From Mycobacterium sp. 155 (lineage in GTDB: Bacteria; Actinomycetota; Actinomycetes; Mycobacteriales; Mycobacteriaceae): DNA of 64,000 bases. The stretch is taken from NCBI RefSeq assembly GCF_000373905.1, contig NZ_KB892705.1, forward strand, positions 2,001,909-2,065,908, given 5' to 3'. Positions 40,645-50,127 of this stretch are shown here, one piece after another. Position numbers and translations under genes: made by a program. Positions within the stretch are counted from its first letter, which is position 1. Each line of letters opens with the position of its first letter. The notes under the pieces are model-generated. The model was not told the DNA's origin, ran no database searches, and was given only the letters and a program-made list of their open reading frames with translations.

Positions 40645-41816
40645 GCTCCTATGTCAAGCCGCTGCTGATTGTGGCGGCTGACTGGGGGTTTGGTGGTCGG
40701 GGTGGCCGGCGTCGCGGCGGAGGGCTTGGTAGACGCGGCGGGCGATGCGGCGTTTGACGCAGCGCCGGGCGGCGGCTTTGGTTTTCCCGGCATCGACCAG
40801 CTTGTGGTAGTAGATCTGCCCGGCGCTGCCGGTCATGCGGATCTGGGTGACGGCGATGCGGTGGAGGGCAGTGTTGAGTTGACGGTTACCGGCGCGGCTG
40901 AGCCGCATCTGCCCGGCGCTGGCCCCCGACCACGCCGGGATGGGCGCGACTCCGGCGTGACAGGCGAACGCCGCCTCACTGGTGAACCGGGTGACGCCGG
41001 CGGCTTCGCCGACGATCTTGGCCGCAGTCAGCTCCGCGCAGCCGGGGATCTCCAGCAGCGCCGGGGCGGACCGGTGCGCGCTGGCCGCCAAACGCTTGGC
41101 TAAGGCGTTGATCTCGCTGGTGAGTCGGATGATGTCGGTCAGCTCTGCGCGGGCAATTTCGGCGACCAGACCCGGCAGCTCCGTCAGCCAGGCCATGAGC
41201 GTCTGCTGCTGCTTGACGGCACTGAGTGAGCCCACCGCGGCGGCCCGCTCGGGATCGAGGTCATGGGCATGCCAGAGCAACCGGTTGATCGCCGAGGTAC
41301 GTTGTGCTACAAGGACATCACGGCGATCGGTCAACAGTTTGAACTCCCGCGACGTCTCGTCATGAGACGCCACCGGCAGGTCGGGTTCCCGCAGCACCGC
41401 CCGGGCCACCGCGAGCGCATCGATCGGATCGGACTTGCCCCTCACCCGCGCGGACTTGCGGGTCTGGGCCATCAGCTTGGTGGGCACCCGGACCACTTTT
41501 TGCCCGGCGCCCAGCAGGTCACGTTCCAGGCGCGCGGACATGTTGCGGCAGTCCTCGATGCCCCAGATCAGCTCGGTGCCGAACTGCTCGCGCGCCCACG
41601 TGATGGCCGTGTGGTGCCCGGCGGTGGTGGCCTTGACGGTCTTCTCGCCGAGCTTGCGTCCAACCTCGTTGACCGCGACAAAGGTGTGGCTGCGCTTGTG
41701 TACATCGGCTCCAACAACAACCATGGTGGTTGCCTCCTTCAGTCATGAAGAGGGGGTGTATTGAGGTTGGGCCGGGCGGCGGACACTTCTCAGTCGGGGC
41801 GATGCCACGCTCCTAT
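40645..41816 (-). mobile_element. IS110-family insertion sequence
   Basis: A single-gene element built around a DEDD transposase. IS110 elements usually lack terminal inverted repeats. The octamer GCTCCTAT occurs at 40645-40652 and 41809-41816, once near each expected end, which may mark the boundaries or the target. The left end is about 35 bases before cobQ. The exact ends are inferred, not proven. Confidence 0.75.
40654..41724 (-). CDS. IS110-family transposase
   Basis: A 356-residue transposase of the IS110 family. The N-terminal RuvC-like DEDD domain shows Asp7 (VGADVHK), Glu57 (WGIEDC) and Asp99/Asp102 (KSDPIDA). The C-terminal Transposase_20 domain contains [19 protein letters not shown] and [13 protein letters not shown] with the probable catalytic Ser. 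IS110 enzymes act with an RNA encoded in the element's flank. The chain is full length with no internal stop, so the element may be active. It belongs near the IS900/IS116 branch by general appearance; naming the exact IS needs a search. Confidence 0.95.
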   Translation of the reverse strand: MVVVGADVHKRSHTFVAVNEVGRKLGEKTVKATTAGHHTAITWAREQFGTELIWGIEDCRNMSARLERDLLGAGQKVVRVPTKLMAQTRKSARVRGKSDPIDALAVARAVLREPDLPVASHDETSREFKLLTDRRDVLVAQRTSAINRLLWHAHDLDPERAAAVGSLSAVKQQQTLMAWLTELPGLVAEIARAELTDIIRLTSEINALAKRLAASAHRSAPALLEIPGCAELTAAKIVGEAAGVTRFTSEAAFACHAGVAPIPAWSGASAGQMRLSRAGNRQLNTALHRIAVTQIRMTGSAGQIYYHKLVDAGKTKAAARRCVKRRIARRVYQALRRDAGHPDHQTPSQPPQSAAA

Positions 41817-42056
41817 CAAGTCACGCCGTCCGGTCCTTCTCATCTGGTGCCGGCACTACTGCTCAACGCCAACCCCCCAAAAAAGGGGCGGCAGACGCGA
41901 AATGAGCCAGACACCAGATGATCCGGAACCAACCACCGCACGCGGGGTCTGTCACCTCGACACACCGCAACACAGCACCCTCACAATGACACTGAGACGT
42001 GAAAGTCCCCGAAACGCCGAGGTTTCGGGGACTTTCACGTCTGCTCGCGGGTACTG
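41817..42056. other. Non-coding stretch between the IS element and the aldo/keto reductases
   Basis: Together with 41725-41816 of the IS flank this makes 332 bases without a gene. It holds a CCCCCCAAAAAAGGGG run at about 41874 and, near its right end, the perfect hairpin at 41996-42041. I see no convincing reading frame. Confidence 0.6.
41996..42041 (-). terminator. Perfect 20-bp hairpin after the aldo/keto reductase pair
   Basis: The left arm is 41996-42015 and the right arm 42022-42041, with a six-base loop GCCGAG. It begins 15 bases after the reductase stop. There is no U-tract, but such stems can terminate in mycobacteria. Confidence 0.7.
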
Positions 42057-42899
42057 CTAGCCCGTGTAGGTGGCGGGGTCCGGTCGGAACCGCGTGCCGT
42101 CGTCGAGGCCGTTGAGGGTTGTCACCTCGTCGTCGGTGAGGGCGAAGTCGAACACGTCGCGGTTGGAGGCAATCCGCTCCGGCTTGGTCGACCGGGAGAT
42201 CACGATGTTGCCCAGTTGGATGCTCCAGCGGATCAACACCTGGGCCGCGGTCTTGCCATGGGTCTGAGCGATGGCGGTGACGGCGGAGTTGTCCAGAAGG
42301 TTGCCGACCCCGAGCGGGCTGTAGGCCTCGGTGGTGATGTTGTTCGCGGCATTGGCTGCGCGCCAAACGCTCTGATTGAGCAGCGGGTGCAGTTCGATCT
42401 GGTTCACTGCCGGCGTGTAGAAGGTCAGGCCGATGATGGTGGACAGATCCTCCGGACTGAAGTTTGCAACTCCCACGGAGCGGGAGAGGCCATCGTCCTT
42501 GATCTTTATCAGGGCTCCCCAGCTGTCGACGTACTTGCTGGTGTCGCCGGCGGGCCAGTGAATGAGGTAGAGGTCGACGTAATCGAGGCCGAGCCGTTCG
42601 AGGCTGGCGCGGGCCGCGTTCTGCGAAGACTGGTAGCCCTGATCGGGCGTGGCCAGCTTGGTGGTGACGTAGATGTCTTCGCGCGGGATGCCTGATGCGG
42701 CGATCGCGCGACCTACGCCGGCCTCGTTCCCGTAGGCGGTGGCGGTGTCGATCAACCGGTAGCCCGCTTGCAGCGCGGCCGAAACCGCCTGTTCGGCTTC
42801 GGAATCCGACAGCGCTCCGACACCGAGACCGACAACCGGAATCGCATGGCCGTCATTGAGCGCGACGGTGGGAATCGCTGCCCCGTCGGATGGGGTCAT
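42057..42899 (-). CDS. Aldo/keto reductase (AKR5-like), downstream copy
   Basis: NADPH-dependent reductase of carbonyl compounds, 280 residues, TIM-barrel fold. The catalytic tetrad is intact: Asp51, Tyr56, Lys81 and His114 (DLYLIHWP). The [10 protein letters not shown] and [12 protein letters not shown] blocks and a C-terminal cofactor loop ([13 protein letters not shown]) are present. It is a paralogue of the gene immediately upstream (stop at 42905), separated by five bases, so the pair is cotranscribed. M. tuberculosis has one copy (Rv2971) and M. smegmatis, as I recall, two in tandem. Substrates may include methylglyoxal-like aldehydes. Confidence 0.94.
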   Translation of the reverse strand: MTPSDGAAIPTVALNDGHAIPVVGLGVGALSDSEAEQAVSAALQAGYRLIDTATAYGNEAGVGRAIAASGIPREDIYVTTKLATPDQGYQSSQNAARASLERLGLDYVDLYLIHWPAGDTSKYVDSWGALIKIKDDGLSRSVGVANFSPEDLSTIIGLTFYTPAVNQIELHPLLNQSVWRAANAANNITTEAYSPLGVGNLLDNSAVTAIAQTHGKTAAQVLIRWSIQLGNIVISRSTKPERIASNRDVFDFALTDDEVTTLNGLDDGTRFRPDPATYTG

Positions 42900-42904
42900 G
42901 TTAC

Positions 42905-43747
42905 CTACCCTGTGAAGTTGAAGGTTCGAGGATCGGGACCCAACCGCGTTCCGTTCTCGAGTGACGCGATGGACGCCATGTCCTGCTCGCTCAGCTCGAA
43001 ACCAAACACGTCGAAATTGCTCGCAATCCGTTCGGGGTTCACCGACTTGGGGATGACGATATTACCCAGCTGGATGTGCCACCTGATCAGAACCTGCGCC
43101 GGTGTTTTCCCATGTTGTGCGGCGATGCCGGTGATCGTCGGGTCGATCAGCAGCGAGCCCTGACCCAGCGGGCTCCACGCCTCGGTGGCGATCCCGTACT
43201 GGGCATGAACTTCGCGCAGTGCGTGCTGCGGCAACAGGGGATGCAGTTCGATCTGGTTGACCGCGGGCACGATGCCGGTGGCGTCGATCAGAATCTTCAG
43301 GTGCTCCGGTTCGAAGTTGCTGACGCCGATCGACCGGACGCGGCCCCGATCCCGCAGGTGGGCGAATGCCTTGAAGGTGTCGACATAGGCATTCTTGGCG
43401 GGCACCGGCCAGTGGATCAGGTAAAGGTCCAGGTAATCCACTGCGAGCCGGTTCAGACTGGCGTCGAATGCGGCGAGTGTGGCGTCGTACCCATGGTCGC
43501 CGTTCCACAGTTTCGTGACGAGGAAAACCTCCTCGCGCGGCACCCCCGCACCTGCCAGCGCCAGACCCGTCTCAACCTCGTTCTGGTAGGCAGCTGCAGT
43601 ATCGATATGGCGGTAGCCGGCCTGAAGGGCGGCTGTCACGGCTCGTTCGGTGTCGTCTGGCGGGGTTTGCCAGACACCCAAGCCGACCTGAGGTATCGAA
43701 TTGCCGTCGTTGAGAGTGACGCGCGGATTCACAGAGGGAACTGCCAT
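42905..43747 (-). CDS. Aldo/keto reductase (AKR5-like), upstream copy
   Basis: The 280-residue product has Asp49, Tyr54, Lys79 and His112 as the catalytic tetrad, the [12 protein letters not shown] and [14 protein letters not shown] motifs and a [16 protein letters not shown] cofactor loop. It is closer to the canonical AKR pattern (VGLGVWQTP) than its partner, which has [12 protein letters not shown] 43747 is preferred; the open frame extends 19 residues upstream without similarity. It is divergent from the lipN remnant. Confidence 0.94.
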   Translation of the reverse strand: MAVPSVNPRVTLNDGNSIPQVGLGVWQTPPDDTERAVTAALQAGYRHIDTAAAYQNEVETGLALAGAGVPREEVFLVTKLWNGDHGYDATLAAFDASLNRLAVDYLDLYLIHWPVPAKNAYVDTFKAFAHLRDRGRVRSIGVSNFEPEHLKILIDATGIVPAVNQIELHPLLPQHALREVHAQYGIATEAWSPLGQGSLLIDPTITGIAAQHGKTPAQVLIRWHIQLGNIVIPKSVNPERIASNFDVFGFELSEQDMASIASLENGTRLGPDPRTFNFTG

Positions 43748-43794
43748 GCATGAAAGTCTGCCAGGTCGGGGCAACGCTAAGCAGGTCCTGCTCC

Positions 43795-43985
43795 GGCATC
43801 GCACCCGAGGATCCGGTCATCTCGCCGCTGCTCACCGAAGACCTGTCGGGACTGCCTCCTGCGCTGGTCTTCACTGCGGGGTTCGATCCGCTGCGCGACG
43901 AGGGTAACCGCTACGCGGCGGCGGTAGCGCCACGGCAACCACGGCGATGATCTCTGCCGTGCGGGCACATCTCAGCCACGCCTGA
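43795..43985 (+). pseudogene. lipN-like esterase remnant
   Basis: Frame 1 encodes [20 protein letters not shown] and then [21 protein letters not shown], the Asp-bearing segment of hormone-sensitive-lipase-type esterases. After about 43917 frame 3 encodes [21 protein letters not shown] and a stop at 43983-43985, which looks like the C-terminal end. The Ser-containing N-terminal part and a stretch between the two pieces are missing. The orientation and place, between the reductases and the DsbA-like gene, match lipN (Rv2970c). It cannot encode an enzyme. Confidence 0.75.
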
Positions 43986-44019
43986 GGTCGACACCCGAAG
44001 TGCCCTGGAAGGTCGCCGG

Positions 44020-44025
44020 TACGCT
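44020..44025 (+). promoter_or_regulatory. -10 hexamer, leaderless start of the DsbA-like gene
   Basis: TACGCT ends 7 bases before the GTG at 44033. Confidence 0.5.
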
Positions 44026-44032
44026 TAACGCC

Positions 44033-44857
44033 GTGGCCAAACCCAAGAAGACCGCCAAATACGACTTGAAGGCAGCGGATCGCAAACGAAACCTGCTGAT
44101 CCAGATCGGTCTGACCGCCGTTGTGGTGGTGTTCGCCGCGGTGCTGGTGTTCTACATCGTCATGAACGGGAACAAGAAGCCCGCCACGGGTGAGGCCAAG
44201 GCCATCCGAGTGGCGTCGAGCAGCGTGATCACCAAAGAAGGCACCAGCGAACCCAAGGTGGTGCTGTCGTTCTACGAGGACTTCCTCTGCCCGGCCTGCG
44301 GCGCCTTCGAGCGTGCCTTCGGTCCGACCATCAACAAGATGATCGACACCGGCGCAGCGGCTGCCGACTACCACATGGTGGCCATCTTGGACCGCGCCGG
44401 CGACGGGTACTCGTCGCGCGCCGGCAATGCGGCCTACTGCGTTGCCGACGAGTCCATCGAGGCGTTCCGGCGTTTCCACTCCGCGCTCTACACCAAAGAG
44501 CTGCAGCCGCAGGAAGGCGGCGGCATCTACCCGGACAACGCTCGGCTGATCGAGCTTGCCCGCCAGGCCGGTGCAGTCGGCAAGGCGCCGGACTGCATCA
44601 CCAAGGGCACTTACGTTGACATGGTGAAGGGCATGGCCGCGGCAGCGGGCATCAACTCAACACCGACCATCCGGATCAACGGCGAGGACTACCAGCCCAG
44701 CACGCCCGATGCGATGGTCGCCAAGGTTAAGGAAATCGTCGGTGACGTGCCGGGGCTGACCGTCGTCACCCCGCAGGCCCCGGCGCCTGCGGCTCCCGCC
44801 GCAGGTGCGCCGGCCGCACCGCAGGCGCCCGCGGTTCCGGCGGTGCCCGGGTCATGA
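44033..44857 (+). CDS. Membrane-anchored DsbA-like thiol oxidoreductase
   Basis: A 274-residue protein with a basic cytoplasmic N-terminus, a membrane anchor at about 21-44 and an extracytoplasmic thioredoxin fold. The active site is Cys86-Pro-Ala-Cys89 in YEDFLCPACGAF, with a cis-Pro region STPTIRING. Two further cysteines (AAYCVADES and APDCITKG) probably form a structural disulfide. The last 30 residues are Ala/Pro-rich. It introduces disulfides into exported proteins and is reoxidised by the VKOR encoded next. It matches Rv2969c. GTG 44033 gives the family N-terminus; the stop overlaps the next ATG. Confidence 0.94.
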   Translation: MAKPKKTAKYDLKAADRKRNLLIQIGLTAVVVVFAAVLVFYIVMNGNKKPATGEAKAIRVASSSVITKEGTSEPKVVLSFYEDFLCPACGAFERAFGPTINKMIDTGAAAADYHMVAILDRAGDGYSSRAGNAAYCVADESIEAFRRFHSALYTKELQPQEGGGIYPDNARLIELARQAGAVGKAPDCITKGTYVDMVKGMAAAAGINSTPTIRINGEDYQPSTPDAMVAKVKEIVGDVPGLTVVTPQAPAPAAPAAGAPAAPQAPAVPAVPGS

Positions 44858-45480
44858 CCGTGACCACGCAGTCGCAGACCGAATCCGGGCGATCCGCCGG
44901 ACGGCCGGGCGTCGAGGTCTCCACGGCCAGTGCCCTATGGGTGCTGATAGCCGGGGTGGTCGGCCTGGCCGCCGCGCTGACCCTGACGTACGAGAAGATC
45001 GAAATACTGATCAACCCGAAGTACGTCCCGTCCTGCAGCATCAATCCGGTGCTGTCCTGCGGCTCCGTGATGGTTACCCGGCAGGCGTCGGTGTTCGGCT
45101 TTCCCAATCCGATGATCGGTATCGTCGCGTTCACCGTCGTCCTGGTCACGGGGATCCTGGCAGTCGCGAAGGTGCGTCTACCGCGGTGGTACTGGGGCGG
45201 TCTGGCCGTCGGCACCCTGCTCGGTGCCGTTTTCGTGCACTGGCTGATCTTCCAGAGCCTGTACCGCATCGGCGCGCTGTGCCCGTATTGCATGGGGGTC
45301 TGGGCGGTGACCATTCCGCTGCTGGTGGTGGTCTCCTCGATCGTTCTGGAGCCGTTGCACGACAACGCGGTCTTGCGGGTCGTCCACCAGTGGCGCTGGT
45401 CGCTTGTGGCGTTGTGGTTCGCCGCGGTGATCCTGTTGATCATGGCGAGGTTCTGGAACTACTGGTCGACGCTGCTGTAA
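44854..45480 (+). CDS. Vitamin K epoxide reductase family protein (VKOR)
   Basis: Integral membrane quinone reductase that reoxidises the DsbA-like partner. The 208-residue protein has about five membrane segments, the loop cysteines Cys61 and Cys69 (PSCSINPVLSCGSV) and the active-site pair Cys143/Cys146 in ALCPYCMGVW. ATG 44854 overlaps the previous stop by four bases, so the pair is coupled and made in step. The counterpart is Rv2968c. Confidence 0.95.
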   Translation: MTVTTQSQTESGRSAGRPGVEVSTASALWVLIAGVVGLAAALTLTYEKIEILINPKYVPSCSINPVLSCGSVMVTRQASVFGFPNPMIGIVAFTVVLVTGILAVAKVRLPRWYWGGLAVGTLLGAVFVHWLIFQSLYRIGALCPYCMGVWAVTIPLLVVVSSIVLEPLHDNAVLRVVHQWRWSLVALWFAAVILLIMARFWNYWSTLL

Positions 45481-45516
45481 CGGCGCCGGTGTGCACCCGG
45501 GTGACAATGGTGAAGC

Positions 45517-45522
45517 TAGGGT
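45517..45522 (+). promoter_or_regulatory. -10 hexamer, leaderless start of pyc
   Basis: TAGGGT ends 7 bases before the GTG at 45530. Confidence 0.5.
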
Positions 45523-45529
45523 TACCCGC

Positions 45530-48500
45530 GTGATTTCCAAACTCCTGGTGGCCAACCGCGGCGAGATCGCGATTCGTGCGTTTCGTGCGGCGACCGAGAT
45601 GAACATTGCCACGGTAGCGGTTTATCCGTATGAGGACCGCAATTCGTTGCATCGACTCAAGGCGGACGAGTCGTATCAGATCGGGGAGACCGGCCATCCG
45701 GTTCGGGCTTATCTGTCGGTGGACGAGATCATCCGGGTCGCCCGCCACGCGGGGGCCGACGCGGTGTATCCGGGCTACGGGTTCCTGTCGGAGAATCCAG
45801 AGCTGGCTTCGGCGTGTGCGGAGGCGGGGATCACGTTCGTCGGCCCGTCGGCTGAGGTGCTGGAGTTGACGGGTAACAAGGCCCGCGCGATCGCCGCGGC
45901 GCGGATGGCGGGGTTGCCGGTGTTGGCGTCCTCGGAGCCGTCGGCGTCGGTGGAGGAGTTGGTTGCGGCGGCCGCGGGTATGCAGTTCCCGTTGTTCGTC
46001 AAGGCCGTCTCCGGTGGTGGTGGTCGTGGTATGCGCCGGGTGAGTGATCTGGCCGCGTTGCCCGAAGCCATCGAGGCTGCCAGCCGTGAGGCCGAGTCTG
46101 CGTTCGGTGATCCGATGGTCTATCTGGAGCAGGCGGTGATCAATCCCCGCCACATCGAGGTGCAGATCCTCGCCGACACGCAGGGCAACGTGATCCATCT
46201 TTTCGAGCGCGACTGCAGTGTGCAGCGGCGTCACCAGAAGGTGATCGAACTGGCGCCGGCGCCGAACCTGGACCCTGCGGTGCGGGAGCGGATTTGTGCT
46301 GATGCGGTGGCGTTGGCGCGGCAGATCGGCTATTCGTGTGCGGGCACCATCGAATTCCTGCTCGATGAGCGCGGGCATCACGTGTTCATCGAGTGCAATC
46401 CGCGGATTCAGGTGGAGCACACGGTGACCGAGGAGATCACCGATGTGGACCTGGTGGCCTCCCAATTGCGGATTGCGGCCGGGGAATCGCTGGAAGATCT
46501 TGGGCTGAGTCAGGATTCGGTGCGTATTCGCGGGGCGGCGTTGCAGTGCCGGATCACCACGGAGGATCCGGCCAACGGGTTCCGTCCGGACACCGGTCGG
46601 ATCACGGCGTATCGGTCGCCGGGTGGTGCGGGTGTCCGCCTGGACGGTGGTACCCACACCGGTGCGGATATCGGGGCGCATTTCGATTCGATGCTGGTCA
46701 AGCTGACGTGTCGGGGCCGGGATTTCGCGACAGCGGTGGTGCGTGCTCGGCGTGCCCTGGCAGAGTTCCGGATTCGTGGCGTGTCGACGAATATCCCGTT
46801 TTTGATGGCGGTGCTCGACGATCCGGATTTCCGGGCCGGTCGGGTCAACACGTCGTTCATCGATGAGCGTCCGCAGCTTCTCACGGCGCACACCCCGGCT
46901 GACCGGGGCACCAAGATCCTCAACTATCTGGCCGACGTGACGGTCAACAAGCCGCATGGGCAGCGGCCGTCGACGGTGTACCCGAACGACAAGCTTCCGG
47001 TGCTGGACTTGGCGGCGGTTCCGCCGTCGGGGTCCAAGCAGCGGCTGACCGATTTGGGGCCCGAGGGGTTCGCGCGCTGGATGCGCGACAGCCCGGCGCT
47101 GGGGGTGACCGATACGACGTTCCGGGATGCACATCAGTCCTTGCTGGCGACCCGGTTGCGTACGTCGGGGTTGTTGAGGGTGGCACCGTATGTGGCCCGG
47201 ATGATGCCGCAGCTGCTTTCGATCGAGTGCTGGGGTGGTGCGACTTACGATGTGGCGCTTCGCTTTTTGAAAGAGGATCCGTGGCAGCGGTTGGCTGCTC
47301 TGCGCGAGGCCGTGCCCAACATCTGTTTGCAGATGCTGCTGCGGGGCCGTAACACCGTCGGCTACACGCCGTATCCGGAGTTGGTGACGTCGGCGTTCGT
47401 CGAAGAGGCCGCCGCGACCGGCATGGACATCTTCCGGATCTTCGACGCGCTCAACAATGTGGACTCGATGCGCCCGGCGATCGATGCGGTGCGTGAAACC
47501 GGTACGGCCGTCGCCGAAGTCGCGATGTCCTACACCGGTGATCTGTCGGATCCGGGGGAGAACCTCTACACCCTGGACTATTACCTGAGGCTCGCCGAGC
47601 AGATCGTCGATGCCGGGGCACATGTGCTGGCTATCAAGGACATGGCGGGGTTGTTGCGTCCGCAGGCTGCCGCGGCGCTGGTGTCGGCGTTGCGGTCGCG
47701 GTTCGATCTGCCGGTGCATGTGCACACCCACGACACCCCGGGTGGTCAGCTGGCGACGTATCTGGCGGCCTGGCAGGCGGGTGCGTCCGCGGTGGACGGC
47801 GCAGCCGCCCCGTTGGCGGGGACCACGAGCCAGCCGGCGCTGTCGGCGATCGTTGCCGCGACCGCGCATACCCCCTACGACACCGGTCTGTCGCTGAGTG
47901 CGGTGTGCGATCTGGAGCCGTACTGGGAAGCGTTGCGAAAGGTGTACGCACCGTTCGAGTCCGGCCTGCCGGGGCCGACCGGGCGGGTGTATCACCACGA
48001 GATTCCGGGCGGGCAGTTGAGCAATCTGCGCCAGCAGGCTATCGCGCTGGGGCTGGGCGATCGCTTCGAGGATGTCGAAAACGCCTATGCCGGCGCTGAC
48101 CGCGTGCTGGGCCGGCTGATCAAGGTCACTCCGTCGAGCAAGGTCGTCGGGGACTTGGCGCTGGCCCTGGTCGGTGCGGGTGTGACGGCCGACGAATTCG
48201 CCGCGGACCCGGCGAAGTACGACATCCCCGACAGTGTGATCGGTTTCCTGCGTGGCGAACTCGGTGATCCTGCCGGCGGTTGGCCGGAACCGTTGCGCAC
48301 CAAGGCGTTGGCCGGGCGGGGGCCGGCCAAGCCCGAGCAGCAGCTCTCTGCCGCCGACGAAGCCCTGCTGGCCACGCCGGGGCCGATACGTCAGGCTGCC
48401 CTGAATCGTCTGCTGTTCCCCGGGCCCACACGGGAATTCGAGGAGCATCGCGAAGAGTACGGCGACACCTCCCGGCTGAGCGCCAACCAGTTCTTCTACG

Positions 48501-48949
48501 GGCTGCGCCAAGGGGAAGAGCATCGCGTGCAATTGGGACGCGGCGTGGAACTGCTCATCGGTCTCGAAGCCATCTCAGATGCCGACGAACGTGGGATGCG
48601 TACGGTGTTGTGCATTCTCAACGGGCAGTTGCGTCCGGTCCTGGTGCGCGACCGCAGCATTGCCAGCGACGTTCCGGCCGCAGAGAAGGCCGACCGCACC
48701 AATCCGGACCACGTGGCGGCCCCGTTTGCCGGTGTGGTGACCGTCAACGTCACTGCCGGCGATGCCGTGGAGGCCGGAGCGACCATCGCCACCATCGAGG
48801 CCATGAAGATGGAGGCCGCGATCACCGCGCCCAAGGCCGGAACCGTCTCCCGCGTCGCCGTCGCGCCGACTGCCCAGGTGGAGGGCGGCGACCTCCTGGT
48901 GGTGGTCGGTTCGGCGGGTAGGAGCGAAGCGACCGGGGGATCAACCTGA
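45530..48949 (+). CDS. pyc: Pyruvate carboxylase
   Basis: Biotin-dependent anaplerotic enzyme making oxaloacetate from pyruvate and bicarbonate. The 1139-residue chain has the biotin carboxylase domain ([17 protein letters not shown] at the start, then [10 protein letters not shown] and [24 protein letters not shown]) to about 450. The carboxyltransferase domain spans roughly 530-800 ([47 protein letters not shown]). The C-terminal biotin carrier has EAMKMEA with Lys1093 as the biotinylation site. GTG 45530 starts the family N-terminus. Leu TTG and T-ending codons are frequent up to about 48000 and rarer after. Confidence 0.97.
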   Translation: MISKLLVANRGEIAIRAFRAATEMNIATVAVYPYEDRNSLHRLKADESYQIGETGHPVRAYLSVDEIIRVARHAGADAVYPGYGFLSENPELASACAEAGITFVGPSAEVLELTGNKARAIAAARMAGLPVLASSEPSASVEELVAAAAGMQFPLFVKAVSGGGGRGMRRVSDLAALPEAIEAASREAESAFGDPMVYLEQAVINPRHIEVQILADTQGNVIHLFERDCSVQRRHQKVIELAPAPNLDPAVRERICADAVALARQIGYSCAGTIEFLLDERGHHVFIECNPRIQVEHTVTEEITDVDLVASQLRIAAGESLEDLGLSQDSVRIRGAALQCRITTEDPANGFRPDTGRITAYRSPGGAGVRLDGGTHTGADIGAHFDSMLVKLTCRGRDFATAVVRARRALAEFRIRGVSTNIPFLMAVLDDPDFRAGRVNTSFIDERPQLLTAHTPADRGTKILNYLADVTVNKPHGQRPSTVYPNDKLPVLDLAAVPPSGSKQRLTDLGPEGFARWMRDSPALGVTDTTFRDAHQSLLATRLRTSGLLRVAPYVARMMPQLLSIECWGGATYDVALRFLKEDPWQRLAALREAVPNICLQMLLRGRNTVGYTPYPELVTSAFVEEAAATGMDIFRIFDALNNVDSMRPAIDAVRETGTAVAEVAMSYTGDLSDPGENLYTLDYYLRLAEQIVDAGAHVLAIKDMAGLLRPQAAAALVSALRSRFDLPVHVHTHDTPGGQLATYLAAWQAGASAVDGAAAPLAGTTSQPALSAIVAATAHTPYDTGLSLSAVCDLEPYWEALRKVYAPFESGLPGPTGRVYHHEIPGGQLSNLRQQAIALGLGDRFEDVENAYAGADRVLGRLIKVTPSSKVVGDLALALVGAGVTADEFAADPAKYDIPDSVIGFLRGELGDPAGGWPEPLRTKALAGRGPAKPEQQLSAADEALLATPGPIRQAALNRLLFPGPTREFEEHREEYGDTSRLSANQFFYGLRQGEEHRVQLGRGVELLIGLEAISDADERGMRTVLCILNGQLRPVLVRDRSIASDVPAAEKADRTNPDHVAAPFAGVVTVNVTAGDAVEAGATIATIEAMKMEAAITAPKAGTVSRVAVAPTAQVEGGDLLVVVGSAGRSEATGGST

Positions 48950-49500
48950 CCCGCATCGTCTCCGGCCGCTACGGCGGGCGCCGCATCGCGGTGCCCGCCC
49001 GGGGCACCCGGCCGACTACGGACCGCGTGCGTGAGTCGTTGTTCAACGTGTTGGCAGCCCGTCTCGATCTCGCCGGCGTCGCCGTGCTCGACCTCTATGC
49101 GGGCTCGGGTGCCCTTGGGCTGGAAGCACTTTCGCGCGGCGCGGCATCAGCGTTGTTTGTCGAGTCAGATCGTCGGGCCGCCGCGGTCATTGCCGACAAC
49201 ATCGCTGCGCTGGGAGCGGCCGGAGCAACCGTGCGGTGCGCGCCGGTGACCGGCGTGCTGGCCGGTGCCGCGGCACGTCCGGTCGACCTGGTATTCGCCG
49301 ACCCGCCTTACGAGGTTGCGGTCGCCGAGATGGAGGCGCTGGTGACCGCGTTGGTTGAGGGCGATTGGGTGCGACCGGGCGCCGTGATGGTCGTCGAGCG
49401 CGCGGCGTCGGGGCCTTTGGTGCGCTGGCCTGACGGCTGGGAGCCGTGGCGGGAGCGACGCTACGGAGACACCCGCGTGGAGTTCGCCGAATTCGCGTAG
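48946..49500 (+). CDS. rsmD: 16S rRNA (guanine(966)-N2)-methyltransferase RsmD, apparent CTG start
   Basis: SAM-dependent methyltransferase acting on the small subunit rRNA. The protein shows [18 protein letters not shown] (SAM site), VFADPPYE (catalytic DPPY) and a C-terminal [15 protein letters not shown]. The conserved N-terminus [16 protein letters not shown] lies upstream of the first GTG (48991). No ATG, GTG or TTG exists between the in-frame stop at 48919 and that GTG. CTG at 48946 fits: it overlaps the pyc stop as CTGA, like coupled pairs elsewhere, and GGGGGA lies five bases upstream. This gives 184 residues. The family assignment is firm; the CTG start is inferred. Confidence 0.88.
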   Translation: MTRIVSGRYGGRRIAVPARGTRPTTDRVRESLFNVLAARLDLAGVAVLDLYAGSGALGLEALSRGAASALFVESDRRAAAVIADNIAALGAAGATVRCAPVTGVLAGAAARPVDLVFADPPYEVAVAEMEALVTALVEGDWVRPGAVMVVERAASGPLVRWPDGWEPWRERRYGDTRVEFAEFA

Positions 49501-49503
49501 CGT
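49498..49503 (+). promoter_or_regulatory. -10 hexamer, leaderless start of coaD
   Basis: TAGCGT ends 8 bases before the ATG at 49512; its first three bases are the rsmD stop codon. Confidence 0.4.
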
Positions 49504-49511
49504 GCTGCGTC

Positions 49512-49991
49512 ATGAGTGGCGCCGTATGCCCAGGATCCTTCGACCCCGTCACCCTCGGCCACATCGACATCTTCGAACGTGCCGCAGCGCAGTTCGACGA
49601 GGTGGTCGTCGCGGTTCTGGTGAACCCCAGCAAGAAAGGGATGTTCGACCTCGACGAGCGCATCGCCATGATCGTCGAATCGACCGCGCACCTGCCGAAC
49701 CTACGGGTCGAATCCGGGCAGGGCCTCGTGGTGGACTTCGTGAAATCGCGCGGGCTGACAGCCATCGTGAAAGGACTGCGAACCGGCACCGACTTCGAGT
49801 ACGAGCTGCAGATGGCGCAGATGAACAAGCATGTGGCCGGGGTCGACACGTTCTTCGTCGCCACCACCCCGCAGTACTCGTTCGTGTCGTCATCGCTGGC
49901 CAAGGAGGTCGCCTCGCTCGGCGGCGATGTCTCGGAGTTGCTGCCTGGACCGGTCAACCGCCGGCTGCAGGCCAAACTGGCCGCGCGGTGA
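49512..49991 (+). CDS. coaD: Phosphopantetheine adenylyltransferase
   Basis: Penultimate step of coenzyme A synthesis: joins ATP and 4'-phosphopantetheine to dephospho-CoA. The 159-residue nucleotidyltransferase has [20 protein letters not shown] with the TxGH nucleotide motif, [21 protein letters not shown], and [18 protein letters not shown] near the C-terminus. ATG 49512 lies 11 bases after rsmD; the open frame upstream overlaps rsmD in another frame and is not coding. Confidence 0.97.
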   Translation: MSGAVCPGSFDPVTLGHIDIFERAAAQFDEVVVAVLVNPSKKGMFDLDERIAMIVESTAHLPNLRVESGQGLVVDFVKSRGLTAIVKGLRTGTDFEYELQMAQMNKHVAGVDTFFVATTPQYSFVSSSLAKEVASLGGDVSELLPGPVNRRLQAKLAAR

Positions 49992-50127
49992 GTTCAGGGC
50001 GGGTCTACGGGGTGTTAGCAACGCCCGACAACCTGCTGGCGGCAGCGACACACCGACAATGCTCCGCAGTCACAGGGGTAACACCAGGCACACTGGTAAC
50101 TAACAACGACGCCTGGAGGGTATAGCC

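Noticed and set aside
40611..40793. N-terminal extension of CobQ into the IS element
   Set aside because: Pro/Ala/Thr-rich translation of transposase antisense; the family N-terminus begins at GTG 40610.
45440..48532. 1030-codon open frame on the minus strand
   Set aside because: Antisense to pyc; Arg/His/Gln-rich with no recognisable domain.
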